From NCBI GenBank assembly GCA_021405325.1, contig QWII01000032.1, positions 1-64,000 of the forward strand: a stretch of 64,000 nucleotides of DNA, in the 5' to 3' direction. This DNA is from Caldilinea sp. CFX5 (lineage in GTDB: Bacteria; Chloroflexota; Anaerolineae; Caldilineales; Caldilineaceae). A program made the translations under genes and the position numbers. The notes under the pieces were generated by a model. That model saw nothing but the letters and a program-made list of their open reading frames with translations, was not told the DNA's origin and searched no databases. Shown one piece after another: positions 32,253 through 40,789 of this stretch (position 1 is the first letter of the stretch; every line of letters starts with the position of its first letter).

Positions 32253-34559
32253 CTATTGCGGCTGCGTGCGCACTAATTCGGCATAGAGACCGCCCCGCGC
32301 CAACAACTCATCATGGTTGCCCCGCTCCATAATGCGCCCTTTGTCCAACACCAGAATTAAATCAGCGTTGCGCACTGTGCTCAAGCGATGGGCGATCACC
32401 ACCTGTGTACAGCCCAGTTGGCGCAGATTCTGTTCGATCTGTTGTTCGGTGGCGGTGTCGAGATGGCTGGTCGCTTCGTCGAGCAGGAGAATGGCCGGTT
32501 GGTGGGTCAGGGCGCGGGCCAGGGCTAGCCGTTGCCGTTGCCCGCCGGAGAGACCAGCGCCGCCCTCGGCCACCATTGTCTCGAAATCCATCGGCATGTG
32601 GGCGATGTCGCGGTCGATGCAGGCCAGGCGGGTCGCCGTCAACATCTGCTCCAGCGACAGGTCGTTGCGCCCAAAGGTGAGATTCTGGCGAATCGAGCCA
32701 CTAAAGAGAAAGACCTCTTGCAACACAACGCCCATCTGCCGCCGCAGCGCCTGCCGGTCGAGATCGGCCAGCGCCACGCCATCAAAGCGAAGCGCACCAG
32801 CAGTCGGCTCATGCAAGCCCAAGAGCAGCCGCGCCAGCGTACTCTTGCCCGACCCTGACCGGCCCACAATCGCCACCTTCTGCCCCGGCTTGATCTGCAC
32901 CGAAACGTCTTGTAACACCGGCGCACTGTGGCGATCATAGTGGTAGCTGACCTTGTCCAGCTCGATTTTGCCTGTTAAAGTTGGGGCGACGCTGCCGTTC
33001 TGTTCCCGTTCGGCTTCCAACACATCGGTCAACCGGGCCAGATGCGCACCCACCGATTGCAACTGTTGCCCGCTGCTGACCAGTGAATCGAGCGGTGTCA
33101 AGAACCCAAGCGCCAGCGCATTCAACGCCAACATGCTCCCCAAGGTCAGTGAACCGGCCAGCACCTGCTGCGCCCCAATCAAAAGGAGCAAGAGCGGCGC
33201 ACCGACTTGGAGGCCCTGTAAAAGCGTCTCTAGCAACGCCGACAACCGCTGTTTTTCCAGCGTGACGCCGAGCGCTTTGTGGTGTAACCCTGTCCAGCGT
33301 TGTAAGACCCGTTCTTCGGCCCCCGTCGCCTTGACCACGTTGATCCCTGCCAGTGCTTCGACCAAATAGGCGTGCGCTTCGGCTTGGGTCGAGAGATGGC
33401 GTTGCGCCAGGTCGTGCATCCGGCTGGTGCTGGTGAGGAGCAACAAAATCTGCACCAGCCCCACGCCCAGCGTCACCAGCCCAAAACTCGGCGCTTGCAC
33501 CAGGAGGATGAGCAAAAAGGTGATCACCAACACGCCATCCATCAGCGCGCTGATTGTCTGGGTGGTGAGCAGTTCGCGCATCATGGTATTGCTGGAAAGG
33601 CGCATGAGCAGGTCGCCGGAGGTGCGCTGCTGATAAAAACGGTAGGGCAGCGCCAGCAGATGTTCGAGAAACCCGACCATCAACCCCGTATCAACATCGG
33701 CTTGCAGGCGAATCAAGACCAGCCGGCGCAAATAACCGACGATCATCTGCATCAAAACCACAGCCACAATTCCGGCGGCCAGCACCGGCACAAAGTCAAC
33801 CTGCCGCTGTGGCACTACCTGATCGACCATCACTTTGGTCAGCCAGGGAAAGGCCATCGCCGCAACTTGAACGGCAATGGTCGCTACCAACGCTTTGACT
33901 CCGGCCCGCCACGCGCCGCTGGCGATCAGCAGCCGCTGGATCTGTTGTTGCCAGATCGTCTTACTGCGTGTCGCACGTTGCCGCTGAAAGGTACTATCCG
34001 GTTCCAGCGTAAGCAGGACACCGGTAAAGCTGCGGTCAAACTCCGCCGCCGTCACTGGGCGACGACCAGCCGCCGGATCGACAATGACTGCCCCGTTTTT
34101 GTCCCATCGTTCCAGCACGACAAAATGTGAGAAATTCCAGTGTAGAATGGCCGGCAACTGAACCCCGACCAGCATGGACGGCTCGCCGCTAAAGGCGCGC
34201 ACTCGCAAGCCATAGTGACGTGCTGTCTGGGCAATCGCCAACGCCGTGGCCCCGTCGCGCCCGATGTCCATCTGCTCGCTGACTTCGGTTAACGCCGTGG
34301 CGCGACCATAAAAGTTCAGCACCATCGTCAGACAAGCCGCCCCGCACTGCGTCGTGGTCATTTGCAGAACGACGGGCACCCGCTTGCGGCGGTTTGTCAG
34401 CGGGGCAGTCAACACGCCGCCAATGAGACCGATAACCAGCCACAAAGTTGCCCAGAAACCACGCCCCGTTGCAGGAGTGCTATGGGCATCGGTGGCGGTG
34501 GTGTTGTCATAATGGGCTAAGGCGGCAGGACGGAAGATCGTGCGTTTGCTGACAGTCAT
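32253..34559 (-). CDS. lanT: Lanthipeptide peptidase-containing ABC transporter
   Basis: A 768-residue bifunctional exporter. The N-terminal C39 peptidase (about residues 60-190) has the catalytic Cys in MTTTQCGAACLTMVLNFYGR, His in HWNFSHFVVLERW and Asp in VIVDPAAGR. It would cut precursor leaders after the double glycine. Six membrane helices follow (about 210-490). The ATPase domain (about 530-768) has Walker A GRSGSGKST, signature LSGGQRQRLALARAL and Walker B ILLLDEATS. It lies 119 bases downstream of one precursor gene, behind a strong palindrome. One chain thus handles both cleavage and export of the lanthipeptide. Confidence 0.93.
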   Translation of the reverse strand: MTVSKRTIFRPAALAHYDNTTATDAHSTPATGRGFWATLWLVIGLIGGVLTAPLTNRRKRVPVVLQMTTTQCGAACLTMVLNFYGRATALTEVSEQMDIGRDGATALAIAQTARHYGLRVRAFSGEPSMLVGVQLPAILHWNFSHFVVLERWDKNGAVIVDPAAGRRPVTAAEFDRSFTGVLLTLEPDSTFQRQRATRSKTIWQQQIQRLLIASGAWRAGVKALVATIAVQVAAMAFPWLTKVMVDQVVPQRQVDFVPVLAAGIVAVVLMQMIVGYLRRLVLIRLQADVDTGLMVGFLEHLLALPYRFYQQRTSGDLLMRLSSNTMMRELLTTQTISALMDGVLVITFLLILLVQAPSFGLVTLGVGLVQILLLLTSTSRMHDLAQRHLSTQAEAHAYLVEALAGINVVKATGAEERVLQRWTGLHHKALGVTLEKQRLSALLETLLQGLQVGAPLLLLLIGAQQVLAGSLTLGSMLALNALALGFLTPLDSLVSSGQQLQSVGAHLARLTDVLEAEREQNGSVAPTLTGKIELDKVSYHYDRHSAPVLQDVSVQIKPGQKVAIVGRSGSGKSTLARLLLGLHEPTAGALRFDGVALADLDRQALRRQMGVVLQEVFLFSGSIRQNLTFGRNDLSLEQMLTATRLACIDRDIAHMPMDFETMVAEGGAGLSGGQRQRLALARALTHQPAILLLDEATSHLDTATEQQIEQNLRQLGCTQVVIAHRLSTVRNADLILVLDKGRIMERGNHDELLARGGLYAELVRTQPQ

Positions 34560-34582
34560 GGTGGAACTCCGGTACTGTTACT

Positions 34583-34647
34583 TGACAAGGTGACAGGGTG
34601 ACACGGTGAATTTCACCGCTTCACCGTGTCACCCTGTCACCTTGTCA
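34583..34647. terminator. 28-bp perfect palindrome between precursor and lanT
   Basis: Bases 34583-34610 pair perfectly with 34620-34647 around nine bases. Lying between the precursor stop and lanT, it probably acts as a partial terminator or mRNA-stabilising hairpin, keeping precursor levels above exporter levels. Confidence 0.65.
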
Positions 34648-34678
34648 TGAAGATTGTTTGATACTACCCCATCAACCA

Positions 34679-34903
34679 TTAGCCGATGGTCAGGTCACAA
34701 CCATACTGCGGGGTGAGAATCTGGCAGACCCGACCGCAGGTGCCGGTGAAGTAGCTGCGGCCACCGGCGACCGCCGCCATCTCTTCTTCGGGCAGTTCGA
34801 CCAAGCCGGCGGGATGTTGGGGCAGAGCGGCCAGTTCCTCAGCGCTCAGGGTGGCGCGAAATTCAGCATCTTTCCAAGCGCGAATCAGATTCATCGTGTT
34901 CAT
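34679..34903 (-). CDS. lanA: Class II lanthipeptide precursor, copy 2
   Basis: A 74-residue mersacidin/lichenicidin-type precursor. The 48-residue leader starts MNTMNLIRAWKDAEFRATLS, continues with LPQHPAGLVELPEEE and ends in the C39 cleavage site AAVAGG. The 26-residue core begins RSYFTGTC. It has Cys at core positions 8, 12 and 21, with Ser 2 and Thr 5, 7, 16 and 24 as dehydration sites, so up to three thioether rings are possible. The ATG at 34903 has AAGGAG eight bases upstream. The peptide is identical to that at 38681, with only synonymous DNA differences. It is followed by the 28-bp palindrome and lanT. Confidence 0.92.
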   Translation of the reverse strand: MNTMNLIRAWKDAEFRATLSAEELAALPQHPAGLVELPEEEMAAVAGGRSYFTGTCGRVCQILTPQYGCDLTIG

Positions 34904-34977
34904 GATTATCACTCCTTGTGTGTTATTTATTGACTGTTGTTTTTTGTTGAACGTTTGTGTTTGCGTTCGATGGCTTT

Positions 34978-35006
34978 AGTATAGCGGAATGCGGCTGTCG
35001 TCACGA
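34978..35006 (-). promoter_or_regulatory. Putative promoter of precursor copy 2
   Basis: On the minus strand TATACT (34983-34978) with a weak TCGTGA 17 bases upstream (35006-35001). The same elements with the same spacing occur before the other precursor, although bases around them differ. Confidence 0.5.
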
Positions 35007-35109
35007 TGGCCTACGCTACGGCGTTCCTGTGTTCGTGCGCACAGGTGGAGAGGTTGCTAGACTACTGTCGCCATGTCGTTCCTGGCTGGTCAGGTGTGGG
35101 GCATCACCT

Positions 35110-35178
35110 ATCACCGCGAATCATAGGATTAGCGAATCAGCCACGGGTAGATTCGCTAATCCTGTGATTCGCGGTGAT
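35110..35178. repeat. 29-bp palindrome with 11-base centre, copy A
   Basis: Arms 35110-35138 and 35150-35178 pair with one mismatch. The 11-base centre (35139-35149, AGCCACGGGTA) is the reverse complement, with one mismatch, of the centre in copy B. It lies 130 bases upstream of the precursor promoter. Confidence 0.85.
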
Positions 35179-35218
35179 ATTGGCAGGCTATCCTCCGTCC
35201 ACTGTCCTCTAGCGCCAA

Positions 35219-35254
35219 TAAAAACGGCCCCACCCACAATGGATGGAGCCGTTT
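35219..35254 (-). terminator. Rho-independent terminator of lanM
   Basis: On the minus strand AAACGGC pairs with GCCGTTT across a C/G-rich interior, followed by TTTATT. It lies 40 bases after the lanM stop. A near-identical hairpin follows the PhyH gene at 39226. Confidence 0.75.
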
Positions 35255-35293
35255 CCGACAAATCGATTACCCTACTTCCGCTGGCGGCGCACG

Positions 35294-38200
35294 TTACTGC
35301 GGCCCTTCCATGAGCAACAGCGACGGCACCTTCTCTGGATCGGCCAGTCGCATCAGTTCGTAACCGATGCCAGCCAGTCCTGTCATCAACCCCGGCGTCT
35401 CGACTCCGCCCGGCACGCCACAGCGCCACCCGGTGGCGTCGGTTTCATGCAGGATCGAACCGGCCAGTTGACGCGCTTTTTCTAGCCATTCCGCTTGCCC
35501 CAACACAGTCGCCGCTTTGACAAAGAGTTCAAGATTGCCTAAATCCCCATGACAGAGAGAGTGACCGCCGCCAAAACCAGCGCAGGCTGTGCTTTGTAAG
35601 GCAGCGTCAACCTCACCGCGTAACAACGGGTCGCGCACTTGAGGGAACAACGCCAACCGTGCCAGCCCAATCCCCGGCGCCCCGTGACACCAGGCGTGCA
35701 TAAACTTCTCTTCGTGTTGATGGCCTGTTGCTGTTTCCGACATGGTACGGAGATCAACCCAATTGCCAACGGCCGGGGCAAAGAGGGAACGTTCATAGCG
35801 CAACGCCTCCTCGGCAATATGGCGATAGTACGGATTGTCACAGAGATCAGCCGCCGTGAATAATGCCCAGGCAATGCCGGCCGCCCCATGTGAAAAGCCG
35901 GCCAACGGCTGTCCGCCCATGTTGGGGACAACCCAGCCGACGCCATTGGGCATCACTTGCGCCTGGGCGACCAGATGGACAGCGCAATGTTTGATCAACG
36001 CCAGCGGTCGCGGGTCGTCGATGCAACGGTGTAGTGCCGCCGCTGCCGCAATACAACCAGCCGCGCCACCGATCACGTCGAACTGGACATCTTGATCAAC
36101 AAACTGCATAGCGACACCGATAAGGTCAGCGGCCTTGGCCCACAGATCAGGCCGTTGCCACAGGTGACCAAGGTGCGTCAACGTATAGATCAAACCGCCC
36201 CAGCCGCTAAAGCCACCGATATAGGAGAAGTTTGCCTGTAACGGCTTGGCTTGCGCCAATGTGGTGGCCAGCGCCGCTTCTGCCAGCTTTGTATAACGCT
36301 CCTCGGCGGTGATCTGGCCGAGGTAGGCAAAAAAGAGCGCTAACCCGGCGTGACCATCATAGAGGTGCATGGTCAATGGCGCTAGTGACCAACTCTCCTT
36401 CTCATCCAGCCCCAACCCGATCCAGACAGCGTGATCGCCGTGGCGATGGGCCAAGCCGGCCAGGTGATCGCCAATGGTACGCGCCTTGGCGATAAGCATC
36501 TCACTGGTCAGCCTGCCGTCGTTGATTTCAGCCTGTCGGCTAGGTTCGCCGCTGCTGTTGTGATGGTGGCCGCCAGTCAGAGTCGCAAAGGATGCCTGGA
36601 TATACCAAAGCTGGCGCGCCAGATCAGCTTCATCCATTGCGGCGATCCGGCGCTGCACCCGCGCCAGCCCACTTTCGGCCAGAAAATAGGGGATGATCTG
36701 TCCAGCACTATCCCACAAATGGGTGACGGCCGGCTGGGTCAAAAAGATCGGCACATCGCCGCTGTGGAGATCACGCCGTTCTGCCGGTAACAGGCAGGCC
36801 AGTTGCGGCGCTGTAGCGACATCTTTCCAAAGCCGGGTATATAAACGATCCCGGTCGAGGGCATTGCGCAACAGATCGGGATGGCTGCTTTCTTGCAGCA
36901 AAAGGGCATAAGTGCGCGTCGCCCGCGCCACCACCCGAATTTCGTCATTGGCGAAGCGCGCCAGCGGCCCATCCGCCGCCAATAAGGTGGCGCGCTGAGA
37001 AAGCAACAGGCGATAAATTTGGGCAAACCCCTGAGCAACCGCACCGGCCTGCGTGCGCACATCAATGGTTACGCCAGCCAACTGTGGGCGATGACCGCTG
37101 CTGCTAAACTCAACATGACGGCGGGTCAGGCGCATTTCGTCGGTGCCGACGCCTTCCCACACCGGCAACTTGTCAGGCGTCAGTTGGCGTTCACTGCCGC
37201 CGATGCCGCTAATATCAATCGCCGCCGCACCAGCATGAAATTGGAGCCGCTGGGGCAACATGCCGATACTCAGCACCGACTGGTCGAGCGCCTGTTGCGC
37301 CAGTTGGCCGGGGTCGTTGGGGTCATAGGCCATGATGTCGGGGTGAAACAAGGCTTCCAGGTCAATTAACATGGGGTGTTCACCAGCGGCAATCAGGTTT
37401 TCAAAGTGGAAATCAGCGGCATTCAGGGCATGGAGCAGCGCCAGATAGCCGCCTTGGCGTTGATAGAAGCGTTCAATTTCATCGGCGTTGGTGCAAGCGG
37501 TCGCCGCCACAAATTCGACCCACCCATATTCGTGGCGATCCAAAATTGTCAGTGTACGGAAGGTCGGTTGTGCGCCGTGTTGATTCAACCAAGTCAATAA
37601 CTCCTGAAAATGGCTATCAACCGCCAGTGAACGCGGCTTGTAGACCAACCGATGTCCACCGGCAAAGCGCAAAATAGCGACAGAACGTCCCTGCCGATGG
37701 GTGTCGCCCGCGCCGATGCTGAGTTCGACCAGCGCCCCAGGATGGTTGCCCTGATAAAACGTGGTTTGCAGGGCAGCCCAGTCCCATTGCAAGCGCTCTA
37801 GGATTTCAGCGACAGCATTGGTGGTCTGCTCCACTTTGGTCACCAACTGGCGCGCCAGCACAGGATATTCGGCCAGCAGCGCCAGGGCCAGCGCCGGGTC
37901 ACAGAGGCGTTCGACAAAACTGGCAAAGCGTTCTTCTGCTGTCACGCCGGACAACAAGCCTTGCAGGCGAGCGACGTGCATCTCCAGCACCAGCGTGCGT
38001 TCGATCAGCGGCGGTAACTGGGCGACCAGCGTGCTGTATAGGGCCTGTTCGGTAAATTCAGCAGTAAAGAGGGTTGTGACCTGATCGTTGGCTAACCGTT
38101 GGCGCAAGCGCGCTGCTGCCCAGTATAACAAAGGCGCAGTTAAGACAAGAAAGCCCTGTTTAGCGGCAAGCGCCTGCTTAGTTTCGCCGGTAGCTGTATA

Positions 38201-38515
38201 AGCCGTATATAACTCAGCCAACCAGGGCAGATCTGTGGCCTGCCGTTGGCGAAGCGCCTCAGGCGTTTCGCCAAGTAGGGTCGTCAGCCGTTCCGGGGTA
38301 AAGCCCGCGGCCTGACATTGTGCGGCAAAAGCGTCATCAGCTAGAAAGGGTGTTTCCGTGCGCCAGCGTTGCAAGCGGCGGGTGGCAACAGCCGCGTCAA
38401 CCGTAGCAATTGCTCCCCGATTCCGCTCCGACAAGGTCAGCGCCTGCCACCAGGTGGGGGACGCAGCCAGTTGCGGGTCAATGGCAGAAGAAGATAACAT
38501 AGGCTCTGATCGCAT
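35294..38515 (-). CDS. lanM: Class II lanthipeptide synthetase LanM
   Basis: A 1073-residue bifunctional synthetase that dehydrates Ser/Thr in the precursor core by phosphorylation and elimination, then forms thioether rings. The dehydratase domain (about residues 150-530, DUF4135) shows the kinase-like HALNAADFHFENLIAAGEHP and PMLIDLEALFHPD segments. The LanC-like cyclase domain (about 690-1073) carries zinc-ligand motifs HAWCHGAPGIGLARL and HSLCHGDLGN. Length is standard. The ATG at 38515 has GGAG seven bases upstream. A terminator-like hairpin separates it from the precursor gene upstream. It acts in the cytoplasm before LanT exports the product. Confidence 0.95.
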   Translation of the reverse strand: MRSEPMLSSSAIDPQLAASPTWWQALTLSERNRGAIATVDAAVATRRLQRWRTETPFLADDAFAAQCQAAGFTPERLTTLLGETPEALRQRQATDLPWLAELYTAYTATGETKQALAAKQGFLVLTAPLLYWAAARLRQRLANDQVTTLFTAEFTEQALYSTLVAQLPPLIERTLVLEMHVARLQGLLSGVTAEERFASFVERLCDPALALALLAEYPVLARQLVTKVEQTTNAVAEILERLQWDWAALQTTFYQGNHPGALVELSIGAGDTHRQGRSVAILRFAGGHRLVYKPRSLAVDSHFQELLTWLNQHGAQPTFRTLTILDRHEYGWVEFVAATACTNADEIERFYQRQGGYLALLHALNAADFHFENLIAAGEHPMLIDLEALFHPDIMAYDPNDPGQLAQQALDQSVLSIGMLPQRLQFHAGAAAIDISGIGGSERQLTPDKLPVWEGVGTDEMRLTRRHVEFSSSGHRPQLAGVTIDVRTQAGAVAQGFAQIYRLLLSQRATLLAADGPLARFANDEIRVVARATRTYALLLQESSHPDLLRNALDRDRLYTRLWKDVATAPQLACLLPAERRDLHSGDVPIFLTQPAVTHLWDSAGQIIPYFLAESGLARVQRRIAAMDEADLARQLWYIQASFATLTGGHHHNSSGEPSRQAEINDGRLTSEMLIAKARTIGDHLAGLAHRHGDHAVWIGLGLDEKESWSLAPLTMHLYDGHAGLALFFAYLGQITAEERYTKLAEAALATTLAQAKPLQANFSYIGGFSGWGGLIYTLTHLGHLWQRPDLWAKAADLIGVAMQFVDQDVQFDVIGGAAGCIAAAAALHRCIDDPRPLALIKHCAVHLVAQAQVMPNGVGWVVPNMGGQPLAGFSHGAAGIAWALFTAADLCDNPYYRHIAEEALRYERSLFAPAVGNWVDLRTMSETATGHQHEEKFMHAWCHGAPGIGLARLALFPQVRDPLLRGEVDAALQSTACAGFGGGHSLCHGDLGNLELFVKAATVLGQAEWLEKARQLAGSILHETDATGWRCGVPGGVETPGLMTGLAGIGYELMRLADPEKVPSLLLMEGPQ

Positions 38516-38615
38516 AAAACATCTCCAGCGTATGGGAAAACCAAAGGCGGCGAGGGCATAGCTTTATAAATCGGACCCTTGGATCTTAAAGCTTAAAACC
38601 AACTTACGCAAAAAT

Positions 38616-38644
38616 GCAGCGGCTATGAGGAAGATAGCCACTGC
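38616..38644 (-). terminator. Hairpin between precursor and lanM
   Basis: On the minus strand, an 11-bp stem with one mismatch (38616-38626 with 38634-38644) is followed by ATTTTTG. Placed after the precursor stop and before lanM, it is a probable attenuator giving more precursor than enzyme. Confidence 0.65.
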
Positions 38645-38680
38645 GTTTTTGTTTGCTATTCTCATGCTTGACCTGGCGGA

Positions 38681-38905
38681 CTAGCCGATGGTGAGGTCAC
38701 AGCCATACTGCGGGGTGAGAATCTGGCAGACCCGACCACAGGTGCCGGTGAAGTAGCTGCGTCCACCCGCAACCGCCGCCATCTCTTCTTCGGGCAGTTC
38801 GACCAGACCAGCCGGGTGTTGCGGCAGAGCGGCCAGTTCCTCGGCGCTCAAGGTGGCGCGAAATTCAGCATCTTTCCAAGCGCGAATCAGATTCATCGTG
38901 TTCAT
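38681..38905 (-). CDS. lanA: Class II lanthipeptide precursor, copy 1
   Basis: A 74-residue precursor identical in every residue to the one at 34679-34903, including leader and core. The DNA differs at about fifteen sites, all synonymous, plus TAG versus TAA as the stop. The ATG at 38905 has AAGGAG upstream. It stands directly before lanM, behind an attenuator hairpin. Identical proteins with diverged DNA imply that selection keeps both peptides the same, rather than a very recent copy event. Confidence 0.92.
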   Translation of the reverse strand: MNTMNLIRAWKDAEFRATLSAEELAALPQHPAGLVELPEEEMAAVAGGRSYFTGTCGRVCQILTPQYGCDLTIG

Positions 38906-38984
38906 GTTTGTCACTCCTTATGTGTTATCTATTGACTGTTTTGATTGTTTTTGTTGAACGTTTGTGTTGGCGTTCGATGGCTTT

Positions 38985-39013
38985 AGTATAGCGAAGTGTG
39001 GGCGTCGTCACGA
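38985..39013 (-). promoter_or_regulatory. Putative promoter of precursor copy 1
   Basis: TATACT (38990-38985) and TCGTGA (39013-39008) on the minus strand, 17 bases apart, conserved with the promoter of the other copy. Confidence 0.5.
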
Positions 39014-39116
39014 TGGCCTACGCTACGGCGTTTCTGTGTTCGTGCGCACAGGTGGAGAGATTGCTAAACTACTGTCGCCACGGCGCTCCTGGGTGGCCAG
39101 GTGTGGGGCATCACCT

Positions 39117-39185
39117 ATCACCGCGAATCATAGGATTAGCGAATCTACTCGTGGCTGATTCGCTAATCCTATGATTCGCGGTGAT
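39117..39185. repeat. 29-bp palindrome with 11-base centre, copy B
   Basis: Arms 39117-39145 and 39157-39185 pair perfectly. The centre (39146-39156, TACTCGTGGCT) is inverted relative to copy A. Confidence 0.85.
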
Positions 39186-39225
39186 ATTGGCAGGCTATCC
39201 TCCGTCCACTGTCCTCTAGCGTCAA

Positions 39226-39260
39226 TAAAAACGGCCCCACCCACACTGGATGGAGCCGTT
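39226..39260 (-). terminator. Rho-independent terminator of the PhyH gene
   Basis: The same hairpin as at 35219, with a T run after the stem on the minus strand, 27 bases after the PhyH stop. Confidence 0.72.
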
Positions 39261-39286
39261 GTAGCAGCGGTAATGGTTACAATTTT

Positions 39287-40285
39287 CTACCGCACAAAGA
39301 CCATATCACCATCGTCCGAACCCATCATCGGCAACGAACCGACGCCATTGTCCGCTCTTTCCTCCGTGGCGGCGCAAGGGGTGCCAAACTTGGGTTGGGC
39401 AAAGGGCAGATGGGTGTTACCACGCCCCAGAATGTGGAGATAGTTGGCCGCCGGCCCTTCCCAACTAGCCCCATGATTCCACGGCACCCAGGCGCGGGCG
39501 TTGCAATAGTGCGAGACAAAGGCGCGACGGAAGCGATCCGTTGTCCGGTTGGGATATGAACGGTGCAGCAGATGGCTATGAAAAAAGATGACATCTCCCG
39601 GCTCGACAAGACAGGGAATAGGATCGGGGTAAGTTCGCGCCACTTTTGTCAACGTATTTGCCTCATCATCCAGTGAACTGACCTGCTCGACATGACCCAA
39701 ATCGGCAAACGAATCTTCGGCGTAGAGATGGTCGCGATCCGGCGTCGGATAGATCGGCTCGGTATGCGAGCCAGGCGTGACATAGAGACAGCCGTTGGCC
39801 TCATCGGCGCGATCCAGGGCAATCCAGACCCCGATCAACGTTTCGGGATAAGTGGTGATGTAGTAAGCATCCTGGTGCCAGCCCTGACCGCCATGCCCCG
39901 GCGGGTTGAGAAAGAGCATGGTCTGTAGCGCCAGCACATCTGGCCCGATCAGCGCTTCGAGGACATCCAGCACACGGGGATAGAGCAAATACCGCTCGGC
40001 GGTTTCAAATTGGCGGTGCAGCATGTGGATGCGGGAGAAGCGTTTGTAGAGTTCCTGGAGGTCGGTTGTCGCCGGTTGGGCAACGCCGGGAATGGTAATG
40101 CGCCCATAGAGAAGATCCATACCCCAGGTGCGCATAATCTCGACATCGGCCTGCTCCACCAGGCCACGGACAATCAAATAACCGTTGCGCTGATAATGTT
40201 TATACTCATCCACCTTGACCCGATAGCGTGGCAGATCCCAGGCTTGGGGCTGTGGATGCGCCACGGTTCCGTTTTGCGTTTTCAT
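39287..40285 (-). CDS. Phytanoyl-CoA dioxygenase (PhyH)-family oxygenase next to the lanthipeptide genes
   Basis: A 332-residue Fe(II)/2-oxoglutarate oxygenase. Iron ligands are HQD in GQGWHQDAYYITTYPET and the distal His in HSHLLHRSYPNR. The 2-oxoglutarate Arg is in TTDRFRRAFVSHY. DEANGCLYVTPGSH is the typical central motif. The ATG at 40285 has GAGGAG eight bases upstream and is preferred over a start at 40330. A terminator separates it from the precursor gene, so it is transcribed alone. Oxygenases of this superfamily can hydroxylate lanthipeptides, but this one also resembles free-standing catabolic PhyH enzymes of the genome, so a tailoring role is only possible. Confidence 0.85.
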   Translation of the reverse strand: MKTQNGTVAHPQPQAWDLPRYRVKVDEYKHYQRNGYLIVRGLVEQADVEIMRTWGMDLLYGRITIPGVAQPATTDLQELYKRFSRIHMLHRQFETAERYLLYPRVLDVLEALIGPDVLALQTMLFLNPPGHGGQGWHQDAYYITTYPETLIGVWIALDRADEANGCLYVTPGSHTEPIYPTPDRDHLYAEDSFADLGHVEQVSSLDDEANTLTKVARTYPDPIPCLVEPGDVIFFHSHLLHRSYPNRTTDRFRRAFVSHYCNARAWVPWNHGASWEGPAANYLHILGRGNTHLPFAQPKFGTPCAATEERADNGVGSLPMMGSDDGDMVFVR

Positions 40286-40531
40286 GCTTGCTGCTCCTCT
40301 TTTGATCTTCGCTGACATGCCGGTCGGCACGAACGTTTACCCTGAAAAGGCATTGTAACAGGACGGGTAAGCCTGAGCAAAGCGGTTTTGCGCTGACTGG
40401 GCGCGACGACCAAACGTCAGGCCCGCCGCTTGTCAGTACCGTAGATGTCAGGGTAGCCCGCCCCCACTGTCAGACGCAGGTCATGCAGGCTCCTATTCCC
40501 GGCGCGATACTTTTGCCATAAGGAGGTGCAA

Positions 40532-40789
40532 ATGATGAGTCCAACATTACTGGAAGCGGCTATTGTGCTTGTTCTGATCATTCTCGGTTGGCAAATTGGC
40601 ATTCAACTTGCCCCGCAAGTGCTGAGCTACTGGCGGACAGCCCGCCGCCAACTTGATCAGATCGAACAAACCGATGACCGCCAATTAGAACAAGCGCCGT
40701 CCGCTGAGCAGCCGCTCTCTTCACGAAAGGAAAATACAAATGACAAAGCAATTAGACCCAAGCAAGATGATTCAATTACCTACCTCTAA
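40532..40789 (+). CDS. Small single-helix membrane protein
   Basis: An 85-residue protein with one N-terminal membrane helix (AAIVLVLIILGWQIGIQ) and a charged cytoplasmic tail rich in Gln, Asp and Arg. An AGGAGG ribosome site five bases before ATG 40532 fixes the start. Its last 50 bases overlap the start of the prohibitin-like gene, so the two are tightly coupled, and it probably works with that membrane scaffold. No family is recognised. Confidence 0.6.
   Translation: MMSPTLLEAAIVLVLIILGWQIGIQLAPQVLSYWRTARRQLDQIEQTDDRQLEQAPSAEQPLSSRKENTNDKAIRPKQDDSITYL

Larger units (their letters stand above)
34679..35256. repeat. Direct-repeat cassette A (terminator-palindrome-promoter-precursor)
   Basis: This block is the homologue of 38681-39261. 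Similarity runs from the precursor stop through the promoter and palindrome to the terminator hairpin and then ends abruptly. The block holds the 390-base non-coding stretch between precursor and lanM. Confidence 0.9.
38681..39261. repeat. Direct-repeat cassette B
   Basis: Homologous to 34679-35256 over its whole length. It carries the terminator of the upstream PhyH gene, the palindrome, the promoter and the precursor. The non-coding part (38906-39286) contains no other gene. Confidence 0.9.

Noticed and set aside
34679..35256. Assembly artefact explaining the duplicated lanthipeptide cassette
   Set aside because: The two copies differ at many silent and non-coding sites and have unique flanks (lanT and lanM on one side, lanM and PhyH on the other), so they are two real loci.
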